Source: Nematopogon swammerdamellus
Lineage: Eukaryota; Arthropoda; Insecta; Lepidoptera; Adelidae
Length of the DNA stretch: 64,000 nucleotides
Reading direction: 5' to 3'
Assembly: GCA_946902875.1 (NCBI GenBank)
Contig: OX336337.1
Span: 1,488,001 to 1,552,000 of the forward strand
The translations under genes were made by a program, and so were the position numbers. Each line of letters begins with the position of its first letter. Within the stretch, counting starts at the first letter, position 1. The notes below the pieces were generated by a model. That model was given only the letters and a program-made list of their open reading frames with translations, was not told where the DNA came from and ran no database searches. This document shows positions 1-10,540 of the stretch, in pieces.

Positions 1-2
1 CT

Positions 3-565
3 GCGTTAGCAACAGTTACTTATTGGTTTCGTGAATTTAAACGTGGTCGAGAGAACCTAAACGATGACCCTAGACCCGGCCGACCATCAACTGCAGTCAC
101 TCATGAAAACGTCATCAGGGTAGAGTGGCTATTGCGGGAGAATAGACACATTACACATCGGGAGATTCAGGCTGAACTGAAGATTGGTATTGCGAAGTTT
201 GTCTGCCTCAGGCTTTCGGGGAGTTGAATAGCGAGCGCCCAAGGAGAGGCGTCCGTGGCATTCTTTTTCACCAAGATAACGCGCCCGCTCACACACCGGT
301 AGAAACATGGTTTATTTGACAACTTCGGGGGTACAAAGTTTATCCCATCCTCCGTACAGCCCAGATTTAGCTCCATGCGATTTTTTTTTATTTCCAACGG
401 TAAAAAAAATGCTTCGCGGGCGAAAATTCAACACTGCAGACGAGGCCGTCGAGAATTTCGGCGGTTATTTTTCGACCTGCCGCAAGATACGTTTTTTAAA
501 TGTTTTGAAACCTGGTTCACCCGAATGCATAAGTGCATAGGGATTGGAGGGAAATATTTTTAAAA
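3..565 (+). mobile_element. Broken mariner-type transposase relic
   Basis: Frame 3 from base 3 to about 220 reads as the N-terminal helix-turn-helix part of a mariner transposase, with a segment beginning TYWFREFKRGRENL followed by PRPGRPS. Most of the middle is missing. At 258-300 the motif HQDNARPHT supplies one catalytic Asp. After a frameshift, the frame starting at 307 gives HPPYSPDLAPCDFFLF with the last catalytic Asp, then KMLRGRKFN and a C-terminal end at 540. The two Asp lie roughly 34 residues apart, as expected for the DD34D class. Stops, the deletion and the frameshift make it inactive. It is cut by the window edge, so the 5' inverted repeat is not visible. Confidence 0.85.
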
Positions 566-696
566 GGTGTAAATAATTTTTTTTCATATTCTAACTATTT
601 TTTATTTCACTAACAATTTTCGGAACAGCCTATGTACTCGTCGAATTGATAACCACATTTTTTTTAAGAAGTCGGTTAAGAAAAGGAAGGAGGTCT

Positions 697-928
697 TAAG
701 GACAGTCCAATCTACGTTCATGTAATTTTTTTTGTTTAGATGAAATATACCTACAACACCGGAGTTAACCATTTGTATTTCGACCGAAAAAATTGAAATT
801 TTTATTTTTTGATGTCATTAAGTTCAATGTAATATTCAGATGTAAAATTCGATGTAATATACAGATGTAGTCATCACTTTAGATATTCAAAAAATAAAAA
901 GACAAGAACGTAGATTCGACTGTCCTTA
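697..928. mobile_element. Small TIR element (MITE), about 230 bp
   Basis: The ends are inverted copies of each other. The left end starts AAGGACAGTCCAATCTACG at 698, and the right end finishes with its near-perfect complement at 927, for about 22 bp with one mismatch. The inside is AT-rich and noncoding. A TA dinucleotide at both borders would fit a Tc1/mariner-type target duplication. Confidence 0.6.
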
Positions 929-1003
929 TTATAAAAAAAAAAACAAAATTAAAAAAATCGGATAAGGCTTAGGGCGGTAAAAACATAAATGCCGAAAGAC
1001 TTT

Positions 1004-1433
1004 GTACCGTGTGGGGTCGGTACTAAAAAATAATAGCCCCACTGCATCTCTCCCCGTCGCATGTCGTAGAAGTCGACTAAGGGATCGTCAGCCTCGTCAG
1101 CTTAATGGTGCGGTCAGTTATTGGATGGATGACCGCCCGACTGTTGGAGGCTGACCGTGGTTCGGATACCACGTTAAACTGTAGGTCCCTTCCCTTCTTA
1201 CCTTACTAGGTGGTAGGGTTTATCCCGGCCGGGTTGGTACCACCGCACTGAGCGAAACGTCGGTCGAAACGGCTATGTAAATAGTTCGTGTTTTCCGTCC
1301 AGTTCAGTGTAGCCGGCGCGAAATGAAGTAAAGCACTGACATGGCACCTAGTTCACCCTGTGTTATGGGCTGACATCACGGATGTTGTAGGTGATGTAGC
1401 CAACCGTGTCAAGTTTCCATAAAAAAAAAAAAA
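1004..1433 (+). mobile_element. SINE family B, full-length copy
   Basis: The modules in order are: a 5' hairpin module from 1004 (GTGTGGGGTCGG ... AGCCCCACTGC ... CGACTAAGGGAT); a shortened 5S-like piece near 1108-1135 (GGTCAGTTATTGGATGGATG); a B-box-like GTGGTTCGGATACCAC; a central domain with CTTACTAGGTGGTAGGG and GGGTTGGTACCACCG; and a body ending GTTTCCAT plus an A-run at 1433. The same order recurs in other copies, so this is one dispersed family. Confidence 0.85.
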
Positions 1434-1739
1434 CTTTTTCGAAAGAAGAAATTTTTTTATGGAGAAAGTTAACTTCCGTCCAATCGCTCTCATAGCTTTG
1501 TATCGCCAACAGCATACACTTTGCAGCCCAATAAGGTGTGTAGGTAAATTTTCTAAACAGACGCCGTAAAATAAAAGCACTTGACTGGGAAATAAAAATG
1601 TCTGCTCGAATGTTTTACTACCCCTGAAATATATTATCATCTGCGATGCACGGGGCATACTTAGGGGTGTGTTAGTACGTAGAGCGCGAATAGATACGAT
1701 GTACATTATGTTGTTTCGATTAGAATCCCTTTATTACAA

Positions 1740-2185
1740 TTTTTTTATGGAAACTGACACTGTTCGCTATATCACCGGACTACATCCATGATGTCAGCCC
1801 ATAACACCTCGGTGAACTAGGTGCCATGTCAGTGCTTCTCTTCGGTCGTGCCGGCTACACTGAACTGGATTGAAAACACAAACTAATAAAAGTATGTGTT
1901 ATTTACATAGCCGTTTCAACCGACCTTTCAGTTAGTGCGGTAGTACCAACACGGGCGGGTTAAACCCTAGGTGCCGCGGTCAGCCTGCAACAGTCGAGAG
2001 GTCACCCATGCAATTGTTACATTAGGGATTTTGAATTAAAATGTTGTGAAATATTAACTTTTCTGTGGCTACCCTGTCGCCCTTTAGCACGGCATCTTGT
2101 CTTTATACCCTTAGTCGCCTTTTACGATATGCACAGGGAGAGATGCAATGGGACTATTATTTTTAATTACCAGACGCACACAGTA
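1740..2185 (-). mobile_element. SINE family B copy joined to a family C-type 5' module
   Basis: The T-run at 1740 followed by ATGGAAACTGACACTG is the reversed B tail. The body continues through the central domain to about 1990. After a short unrelated-looking stretch, 2065-2185 reads CCCTGTCGCCCTTTAGCACG and then the reversed 5' hairpin module, an arrangement otherwise seen in family C. It is either a chimera or two adjacent insertions. Confidence 0.7.
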
Positions 2186-2613
2186 TTCAGTATTTAGTAG
2201 TTCAGAAGATACAACCCCTTAAAGGTAGGATGGACAGACAGACCCCTTAAACAAACCCTTAAAAATGATTGTCTTACACCGCCGCGATGTGTAGGTAGAG
2301 GCTTGGTAGATCTGGTTTACACTCGATTAAGTAATACGCGTTGTGGACCTGAGACATAAACCGTCGTATACGCACGTACTCTGTCTTCCGCCGGTCACTC
2401 GCGAAGTGTAGTGGACTGTAAACTTATCGTCACTTTTACAGTCCGCACAGTGTCGGGCACTAAACCTCTCCCGGCATGCGACAGCGTGACAAATCGTGCG
2501 TCACTGATCGGATTACGCGCGCGCATAGCAGGCGGTAATTCCGCGCGAATATGTAACGGACTGAATTATCTTCGGAGGGTAGTTTTCCGCTTGGCACATT
2601 TCGAAATTTAAAA

Positions 2614-3021
2614 GCGGCGCGTGGCCGATTGGTCTGGGCGTCGATTTCTCTTGCGAGAGGCCCGAGGTTCGAATCCGGTCGGCGTGTACCGATGAGTTTT
2701 TTTCTGATGGAAAAATTTACGTGCATACCTACACCAGCTGCTTCACCGATCGGAACCGATGTAAAACTGTAGCCTTGCTACTAGGTGGTAGGATCGAATG
2801 GTTGCCGACTGGATTAGTAACACCGTACTGAACGTAATCATACTGAACGTAATGTAAGCATAGCAGCCTCGGCTGTGTTCTCTTCTAGTCCAGTATAGAC
2901 AGCAATCCAAGGGGGTCTCTCCGGTAAGGCACCTACCTTCTCGGAGGTGATATTGGCTGGTCGGAGCATGCGCTTTGGCCCCTCCGGCTCAGCCACCCAT
3001 ACCGGATTACATAAAAAAAAA
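2614..3021 (+). mobile_element. SINE family A, full-length copy
   Basis: A tRNA-like head starts at 2614 with an A-box-like GTGGCCGATTGG and a perfect B box GGTTCGAATCC at about 2668. The head resembles a Leu/Ser-type tRNA. A T-run, the central domain (2775-2835) and a body with TCGGAGGTGATATTGGCTGG follow, ending CCGGATTACAT plus an A-run at 3021. Six or more further copies occur in this window. Confidence 0.85.
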
Positions 3022-3099
3022 TATACAGATGTATTCACCAAACCCAATTATTTTTCAAAGCCGAACACTCGAGGACTGTATTAAGTAATTACGCAATGA

Positions 3100-3800
3100 G
3101 CTATCGTCACCGCAGTAGCGGTCCTCGCGAGACAATCCTGAAGCGTGAAGTGCGAGGCGGGGGCGCGAGGCGCGGGGGCGCGGGGCGTGGCTCGCATTCG
3201 GGACGATAACATTAGTAACAATCAAAAGACAGTTTAACCCCAAATAAACGCGCTTTCTCCCAACTCGGCCGCGAGCAATAAACAGCTGTTAACTTAATCA
3301 GCGGGCCGCGCGGCGTCTTCAATCGAGTTACAGCCTGTGGCGCTTCCTCTAATTCGTAAAATTGTTTTGCAATTAATACCCGGAGTTGTAATTAATTTCC
3401 GCGTGATTAACGATATAATCCGAGTTTGCTGCGGATTACGGCAAATTGCGTTAGCGCCGCCCGCGAAGTGTTATCATATCTGGGCGGCGGGGGCGGAGTT
3501 GGGCGGCGAGCGTGTGTGGCCGCACCGCCGCAGCGGAGACGCCCGGCGGCTGGCACGCGCTGTTGTGAGCTCCCCTCAAGATTCTCGCGGACGTCACTCC
3601 CAATTAGGGGCGCAATCCCTCAAGCGGCGGGGCGCCGGGCGTTGGGCGCCGCCCCGCCCCAGCCGCCCGCCCTCCGCGCACAAACAAAACTCCGCCATGC
3701 ACATTCTTTGTTCGGAGGCGAAGGAGGTAGAGTACGGCATAGCTAAGGCAGCGCGTGGCCGCGGGGCGGAGAGACTAAATGCTTACAGTTTTTTATAACT
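3100..3800. other. CpG-rich island, no gene recognised
   Basis: GC and CpG content rise sharply here against the AT-rich background, especially at 3140-3200 and 3450-3770. Open frames cross it on the + strand (3337-3798), but their composition (Arg, Ala and Pro rich) is what GC-rich noncoding DNA gives, and I recognise no domain. It could be a promoter or 5' UTR region, possibly an element within the Phox2-like gene's first intron. Confidence 0.4.
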
Positions 3801-3821
3801 GAGAGATGAAAATTGTGTGAG

Positions 3822-3866
3822 GGTAGGTTGGGTTGGTTTTTTGTAACATAGTAGGTATGAACTTCA
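3822..3866 (+). repeat. Partial 68-bp satellite unit left of the SINE insertion
   Basis: GGTTGGGTTGG ... GTAACATAGTAGGTATG is the second half of the 68-bp unit that continues at 4361. The SINE at 3867-4349 therefore split an array that was once continuous. Confidence 0.8.
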
Positions 3867-4349
3867 TTTTTTTTTTTTTTTTTTTTTATGGAAACTGACA
3901 CAGTTGGCTACATCACCTACAACATCCGTGATGTCAGCCCATAACACAGGGTGAACTAGGTGCCATGTCAGTGCTTCCCTTCATTTCATGCCGGCTACAC
4001 TAAACTGGACGGAAAACACGAACTATTTACATAGCCGTTCGACCGACGTTTCGTTCAGTGCGGTGGTACCAACCCGGCCGGGATAAACCCTACCACCTAG
4101 TAAGGTAAGAAGGGAAGGGACCTACAGTTTATCGTGGAATCCGAACCACGGTCAGCCTCCAACGGTCGACCGGTCACCCATCCAATCACTGACCGCGCTC
4201 AGCGTTGCTTAATAACAGTTGACTAACCAACCGCGCCACTGAGCTACCGAGGCTGACGAATTTTCTTATCCCTTAGTCGACTTTTACGACATGCGACGGG
4301 GAGAGATGCAGTGGGGCTATTCTTTTTAAGTACCGACCCCACACGGTAC
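3867..4349 (-). mobile_element. SINE family B, most complete copy (tRNA-like plus 5S-like head)
   Basis: The T-run at 3867-3887 is the reversed A-tail. Read on the - strand, the order is: 5' hairpin module (4349 to about 4262); a tRNA-like stretch with A box TAGCTCAGTGGCGCGG (4257-4221); a segment closely matching the 5S rRNA internal promoter region (4213-4171, containing GCGCGGTCAGT and TTGGATGGGTGACCG); a B-box-like GTGGTTCGGATTCCAC; the central domain; and the body. It sits inside the 68-bp satellite, with TGAACTTCAT on the left and TTGACTTCAT on the right as a likely target duplication. Confidence 0.88.
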
Positions 4350-4360
4350 ATATTGACTTC

Positions 4361-5414
4361 ATATTGATGTATCACCTATGGTTAAGTAGGTTGGGTTGGT
4401 TTCTTGTAACATAGTGGGTATGAACTTCATATTGATGTATCACCTATGGTTAAGTAGGTTGGGTTGGTTTCTTGTAACATAGTGGGTATGAACTTCATAT
4501 TGATGTATCACCTATGGTTAAGTAGGTTGGGTTGGTTTCTTGTAACATAGTGGGTATGAACTTCATATTGATGTATCACCTATGGTTAAGTAGGTTGGGT
4601 TGGTTTCTTGTAACATAGTGGGTATGAACTTCATATTGATGTATCACCTATGGTTAAGTAGGTTGGGTTGGTTTCTTGTAACATAGTGGGTATGAACTTC
4701 ATATATTGATGTATCACCTATGGTTAAGTAGGTTGGGTTGGTTTCTTGTAACATAGTGGGTATGAACTTCATATATTGATGTATCACCTATGGTTAAGTA
4801 GGTTGGGTTGGTTTCTTGTAACATAGTAGGTACGAACTTCATATTGATGTATCACCTATGGTTAAGTAGGTTGGGTTGGTTTCTTGTAACATAGTGGATA
4901 TGAACTTCATATTGATGTATCACCTATGGTTAAGTAGGTTGGGTTGGTTTCTTGTAACATAGTGGGTATGAACTTCATATTGATGTATCACCTATGGTTA
5001 AGTAGGTTGGGTTGGTTTCTTGTAACATAGTGGGTATGAACTTCATATTGATGTATCACCTATGGTTAAGTAGGTTGGGTTGGTTTCTTGTAACATAGTG
5101 GGTATGAACTTCATATTGATGTATCACCTATGGTTAAGTAGGTTGGGTTGGTTTCTTGTAACATAGTAGGTATGAACTTCATATTGATGTATCACCTATG
5201 GTTAAGTAGGTTGGGTTGGTTTCTTGTAACATAGTGGGTATGAACTTCATATTGATGTATCACCTATGGTTAAGTAGGTTGGGTTGGTTTCTTGTAACAT
5301 AGTGGGTATGAACTTCATATTGATGTATCACCTATGGTTAAGTAGGTTGGGTTGGTTTCTTGTAACATAGTAGGTATGAACTTCATATTGATGTATCACC
5401 TATGGTTAAGTAGG
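4361..5414 (+). repeat. 68-bp tandem satellite, about 15.5 units
   Basis: The unit begins ATATTGATGTATCACCTATG and contains GTTAAGTAGGTTGGGTTGG and TTCTTGTAACATAGTGGG. Units differ by only a few substitutions. Two adjacent units carry a 2-bp ATAT expansion. Homogeneity is high, which suggests recent unequal exchange or gene conversion. There is no open reading frame. Confidence 0.95.
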
Positions 5415-6039
5415 TATTTCATATTTTAGTGTGTTGGTTTTAGTTAGTTTTGATGTTAACGTTATTCTTTCTCTTATGTTAATTTATTAATTAAGTATAT
5501 GCACGCACTTAATACGGATAGCTATAAGTAGAAAACTTTATTGGTCTTTGTGAAATTAATATAAGTACCTATTCCTTTTACGATGACTGCATGTTTTTGA
5601 AATATTATAATATAAAAAAAAATAACTGTACAGACTCTTAAATTTTCGTTTTAATTTGCGGTTATTTCATATCGCATTATGCCCAAAATGCTGAAAAGTG
5701 GATTTGGAGAAATCTTTAGGTCAGATCCAAAATTCTGTACGAAAAATGCAAACAACAAAAATATAAAGAGGATCCACAAAAGATAAAGGTTTCCATATAC
5801 AGCGTGATTTGTTTTAACCATACCGCCACTTTCAGGGTGTTAATCTGCAACTAAGTACAAGTTCCAAAAAAGAACGGTGGGGAAATTCGAAAAAAATTAT
5901 AATTGCGTTCTTCATACATTTTTGGGTTTTTTATACAGATGTACCCACAAAAGCCTATCAAGGCCCAAAGGGCCGGAATGATAAAAATAACCATGTGTAA
6001 CCTAGATTAAATAAAATTAGAGCTAATCCAATCTTATCT
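5415..6039. other. AT-rich stretch without recognised features
   Basis: No long open frame, repeat family or RNA structure stands out. It contains poly-A and poly-T stretches only. Confidence 0.5.
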
Positions 6040-6340
6040 TCTTTACTTCTTATATAAAAGGGAACGTCTGTCTGTATGTATGTTTGAGGTAAACTCCAGA
6101 ACCACTGAACAGATTTTGATGCGGTTTACACCATTGAGTATTTCATGAGCCGCACTATAGGCTATATACGAGCACCATCACGCTAAATAGCCTTACGGCT
6201 GAGCAGTATCAAAGAAAGTATAGTAAGGACGGGAGAGAGAGAATATAAGAGAAGCAATCGTTTATTTATCATATTTGCGTTTAAATCGGATTTGCTATTA
6301 AACCGAGTCTACCGCGAGCGGAGCCGTGGGCAAAAGCTAG
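6040..6340 (-). mobile_element. Diverged family F-like element
   Basis: The right end carries GCGAGCGGAGCCGTGGGC followed by AAAAGCTAG, the GC-rich hairpin end seen in family F. The left part has the reversed AACGTCTGTCTGTATG and an ACCACTGAAC ... GATTTTGATGCGG segment. Ends like this followed by CTAG are reminiscent of non-autonomous Helitrons, but that class call is tentative. Confidence 0.5.
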
Positions 6341-6620
6341 CAGCTAATATATAAAATAAACGTGAAGCGACTGCAGCGCCCCCATCCACGCGCGCACTTG
6401 GCTATGTCTCACTATACTATAGTATTGTCGTCGCGCTGCCCCCGGACCGGGTACGACTGAGTTACACTCTTACACTGCCGCCACAGCCACCGTCTCCTAC
6501 CTACCTACCTACCTACAGCCTTTCTGTACGTACTTATGTATGGTATTTACGTTGCTATAGGTATATATGGGTTTTTAAATTACCGTGGTTGTTAGACATT
6601 ATTTTTTAGAACAAAACAGC

Positions 6621-6757
6621 TATTACTCACGGTTATTAACTCTGACCCATCTTCATGAGCACTCTGCCTAGTGCGATGGTTGGCAGAGAACTGTCATGAA
6701 GATGGGCCATACGCTTGGTCCGAACGTCGAGCCACATAGCTCGTTAATAACCGTGAG
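6621..6757. mobile_element. Hairpin MITE, about 137 bp
   Basis: CTCACGGTTATTAAC at the left is matched by GTTAATAACCGTGAG at the right. A second inverted pair lies inside (CCCATCTTCATGA / TCATGAAGATGGG). A related, degraded sequence occurs at 53330-53410 in opposite orientation. Confidence 0.65.
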
Positions 6758-6830
6758 CTATATATGCAATTGCATACAAGTAGGTATCTACGAGTATTTA
6801 AATTGAAATACATACAAATACTAGCTAGCT

Positions 6831-7063
6831 GTGCCCGCGGCTCCGCCCGCTCTTATATTTCACTTCACTGCTAACCTCATAAGCCATTTAGCGTGATAGT
6901 AAGTAAGCCTATAGTTGATGGGAAGAATCTCGGGAAGAATCAAGCTATCCGTAGTATTTTTTTTTTTTATTAAAATCGGTTCAGTGGTTCTCGAGTTATA
7001 AGCGGACAGACAGACATACACTCAGACAGAAAGCAGACGTTGGATTTTATTATAGGTAAGGAG
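6831..7063 (+). mobile_element. Family F element
   Basis: It starts CTAGCTGTGCCCGCGGCTCC, contains AGCCTATAGTTGATGGGAAG and TCGGTTCAGTGGTTCTCGAG, and ends TTGGATTTTATTATAGG at about 7055. Near-identical copies lie at 46224-46667 (two in tandem) and 53814-54032. Confidence 0.8.
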
Positions 7064-7147
7064 ATAAGGATAATATTTGAGTATCATTAATACGTAATTA
7101 ATAAGTTAAAAAAACGGTTCTTATTTTGTATATATGTTACAATATTT

Positions 7148-7314
7148 GTTTTTTTTTTATTTAATCCGGTATGTGTGGCTGAATCAGAGAGGACAAAGCG
7201 CATGCTCCGACCAGCCAATATCACCTCCGAAAAGGTAGGTGCCATACCGGAGACTTCCCTGGATTGCTGGCTATGCTGGACTAGAGGAGAACACAGCCGA
7301 GGCTGCTATGCGGC
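7148..7314 (-). mobile_element. SINE family A, 3' half only
   Basis: The T-run and reversed CCGGATTA tail begin at 7148. Similarity to family A stops at about 7314, so only the body is present and the tRNA-like head is missing, as in a 5'-truncated insertion. Confidence 0.75.
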
Positions 7315-7478
7315 GAGAAGTGGCTAGACAGGCGTGATTGTACAACATATTACTACAAAATTATACATTTTCTACAAAGAAAGAATAAAAGAAAGTGTTT
7401 ATAAATTACAATTCATTACAAAAAAGAAAAAACACACTTTTTTAGCTGATAGGGAGCAGACACTGCACGATGCAAAAC

Positions 7479-7622
7479 CTATGTAGGCGTCACAGGCGAG
7501 AGTCTAGTGTCTTGCTCGAGCATGTAGCTATGTAGGCGTCACAGGCGAGAGTCTAGTGTCTTGCTCGAGCATGTAGCTATGTAGGCGTCACAGGCGAGAG
7601 TCTAGTGTCTTGCTCGAGCATA
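7479..7622 (+). repeat. 49-bp tandem repeat, three units
   Basis: The unit TATGTAGGCGTCACAGGCGA continues with GAGTCTAGTGTCTTGCTCGA and GCATGTAGC. The three units are identical apart from the last, which ends early. The preceding 7438-7478 segment resembles 32670-32720, so the array grew inside another dispersed repeat. Confidence 0.9.
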
Positions 7623-7848
7623 GACAAAAATTGATACATTTAGATAGAATATCTTTAGTGCTCAATATTAATATATATTTTTTTATGTATCCTGCTATAT
7701 ATTTTGACAATAAACTTTTGGATTTCAATTTGGATTTAGGTAATGACGCTTGGTCTTAGCGCCAGCAATCACTCACCGACAGAATAAATAACATCAGTCA
7801 CAATTAGAATCAATTAAAACACTTAAGAAAACAAAATGTGTATATGTC

Positions 7849-8113
7849 ATATATAAGGTCTTTCAATAGTAGGTAACGATACGCTAAGGGGTGTATATGT
7901 ATCAGATACTGATCACGTTCCCATACACATTTTTATTTACGATATAAAAAACATAATTATTATAAGGTGAAATACGCGCACTTCACGTATAAAATTTGAG
8001 GAGTGAGTAGGTTTTTTATATATCGTAAAAAAAAATTGGTATGGCAACGTGATCAGTATCTGATACACATACACCCCCTAGTGTATCGTTGCCTACTAAT
8101 GAAAGACCTTATA
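7849..8113. mobile_element. Hairpin MITE with ~70-bp inverted arms
   Basis: ATAAGGTCTTTCA at 7853 pairs with TGAAAGACCTTAT at about 8100. The arms stay complementary through GATACGCTAAGGGG, TATCAGATACTGATCACGTT and their counterparts. The middle is AT-rich and noncoding. Confidence 0.75.
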
Positions 8114-8777
8114 TTATATAAAAAAAAAATAAACCAAGAAACATAATTGTTTATTTTACCAAAAAATTTAATTTAACCTTTTATTGTAAAGTACGTTACA
8201 AACAAATAATAAGAAGTATATACATATAAATATATCAATAATGAACATTATTAATCATTAAAATTAAACTGAAAACCTGTAATCACCGGCTGTAACGACT
8301 TATGCGTAAACGCCGCACCGTCGCGTCGTCCATTCTATGTTCGCCTATAACTCGAAAACAATTCAATCTATTCAAATGGGATTTTCTCAGACGACTTCTG
8401 GCTGATCTAAGGATGGTTATGGTATGGGACATGTAACAGCTTTAAAAAAAACTACTTGAATGACAACTTCGTGAGCAATATAGGTTACATAATAAGCATT
8501 TTGTTAAAACAGTAAGTAAATAATGAAAAAAATATAAAACGTGTGTGCGTTCTTGACCAGTTTTGGAATGTTTAAATGAAATGATGAAATGATGATTTTA
8601 GTACCTATAGTTTTTATAAGTCTCGTTTACTATGACTAACAATTAATGAATGTAAACGAAACGACGGAGAAGAGTTATAATAAAGTAAACGAATTATTCC
8701 ACAACCGAATTTAGATGATTCAACGAAATCGGTCAATAAGGTCTCTCTATTTGCTGATCTAAGTAGTTTTTCTTTAA
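8114..8777. other. AT-rich stretch, nothing recognised
   Basis: No open frame of note, RNA or repeat family was found. A T-rich run and scattered TAs only. Confidence 0.5.
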
Positions 8778-9078
8778 TTTTGACGTGATAACGTCACATA
8801 AATTGATGAACACCGGCTGCACACACGAAAAAGTGTCACGTTCCATCTGAGCCTGTGTGTGCAAGCAAGAGCGCGTAAGAAGCGATAGAGAGGCACAATC
8901 GGCCCAAGTGTCGGCTTGTACACATTTATCTTTCTGGTTCTAAAGTACCAGGGCAGCACAAATTGAAAGGAGGTTACTCGTACCATAATATATTTAAGCG
9001 CATCTGGCCGGTTGGAAAAGATTTCAAATTTACAATATTGACGTTATCGCGTAAAACTATCGTCCGTAAACCGACTTT
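8778..9078. mobile_element. MITE, copy 1 of a two-copy family
   Basis: GACGTGATAACGTCA near the left is inverted as TGACGTTATCGCG at 9039-9052. The body (GATGAACACCGGCTGCACA, AAAAAGTGTCACGTTCCATC, AAGCGATAGAGAGGCACAAT) recurs at 19265-19582 in the same orientation, as does the right flank ACTATCGTCCGTAAACCGAC. Confidence 0.7.
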
Positions 9079-9142
9079 ACAGACAACCAATTTTTTGTTG
9101 AATTTTTTTATTTCATACCGAGAGGTAACATTCATAATCATC

Positions 9143-9195
9143 ATCATCAGCCTGTATCGGTCCACTGCTGGACATAAGCCTCTCCCAAGGCACGC
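9143..9195 (-). mobile_element. 3' fragment of an RTE-like LINE
   Basis: TCCACTGCTGGACATAAGCC followed by TCTCCCAAGG is, on the - strand, the conserved GEAYVQQWT-type C-terminal end seen more fully at 29265, 50046, 55256 and 57720. Confidence 0.5.
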
Positions 9196-9493
9196 CACCA
9201 CACGCGGTCTTCCATTTAACATTACAATGTTTTATTTATAAAATTTCAAAACACATCAGAAATACATACTTATTATATTTTTATTTTTCAAACGGAGCAA
9301 ATTCTGACCGGCGCGTCTGACCGGTATAGAGCATGGCGGAAATATAGTACAGATGGCGAAAAAGTAACCATCCATTTTGTTATAGCTATAATTTTTTTTT
9401 CTTTTCTATTTTAAATCATTATGATTTTACTTTTTATTATTTTTATTTACACCTTTAATATTGTTTCCTGTACTAATAAAAAAAATCTAATTA

Positions 9494-9545
9494 AAAAAAT
9501 CCAATTTCACAAGACTGATTCCAGTCTAGTGAAATTGGATTTTTT
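9494..9545. repeat. Short inverted repeat (17-bp arms)
   Basis: AAAATCCAATTTCAC at the left is matched by GTGAAATTGGATTTT at the right, with a further AGACTG/CAGTCT pair near the loop. Confidence 0.7.
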
Positions 9546-9710
9546 GGACTAGAGGAGAACACAGCCAAGGCTGATATGCGGCCATCTTACGTCTAGTACG
9601 GTTGTATCAATAATACACATAACGGTGGGTGGGTGATCGACGCGGTCTCGGCTCATACTCTTGAACTCAAGGTCTGAAGTTCGAATCCGGTCGACATGCA
9701 CAAATGTGTT
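9546..9710. mobile_element. Chimeric family A fragments in opposite orientations
   Basis: 9546-9605 is a reversed piece of the A body (CTAGAGGAGAACACAGCC). 9625-9705 is a tRNA-like head in + orientation with B box GTTCGAATCC. The head is not identical to the A heads elsewhere, so this may be a related SINE subfamily. Confidence 0.55.
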
Positions 9711-10135
9711 TTGACATTGGAAATGTCTTTTCGTTCGCCCCAGTGTAGGCTCCGATTTCACGAAAAAGTGCGATCCCTTTATATCTCGGAGAGTTGTGAA
9801 GATTTGATATTCAAAAAAGGCTCAAAAGACGCGTATTCATGAGAGCTGTAAGGTGCAAAAAGAATTTTCGAGAAAGTAAAAGACGAAAAAAGTTATGGCC
9901 GAAATAGTGAAAAAAAAAATTACGAATTTTTGGTTTTGGCGCTCGATATTTTGGAAACAAAGAATGATATAAAAAATTTGAGAAAAACTCCTCTGGAAAA
10001 TTTAGTCCGCTACAATTTGAGCCTAAAACAAAGACGATCGGGTTAATTAAGGGTTTGCCCGTAGCCTAACCTTTTTGAAACAAGTCAAAAAGTCAGGACG
10101 GCATTTTTTTCGAATTCCGTAGATTGATTTCCAAA

Positions 10136-10540
10136 TTTTTTTTTATGTAATCCGGTATGGGTAGTTGAGTCAGAGGGGCCAAAGCACATGCTCTGACTAG
10201 CCAATATCACCTTCGAGAAGGTAGGTGCCATACCGGAGACTTCCCTGGATTGTTGGCTATACTGGACTAGAGGAGAACACAACCGAGATTACTTTGCGGC
10301 CATCTTACATCCAGCACGGTGGTAATAACCCAGTCGGCTACAATTTGAGCCTACCACCTAGTAAGAGGCAAGGAAAGGGACCTACAGTTCTACACCGGTT
10401 CCGAACGGTGAAGCAGCAGGTGTAGGCATGCACGTAAAATTTTTTCGTCAGAAAAAACTCATTGGTACACGCCGACCGGATTCGAACCTCGGACCTCCCG
10501 CATGAGGAGCCGATGCTCAAACCACTCGGCCACCCGCCGC
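10136..10540 (-). mobile_element. SINE family A, full-length copy with flanking duplication
   Basis: The T-run at 10136 is the reversed A-tail, and the tRNA-like head ends at 10540. Both flanks carry AATTCCGTAGATT followed by ATTTCCAA with one mismatch between (10113-10135 and 10549-10571). This is a likely target-site duplication of 22 bp or more. Confidence 0.87.

Noticed and set aside
3337..3798. 153-codon open frame in the CpG island
   Set aside because: Composition is Arg, Ala and Pro rich as expected from random GC-rich DNA, with no domain or convincing splice sites.
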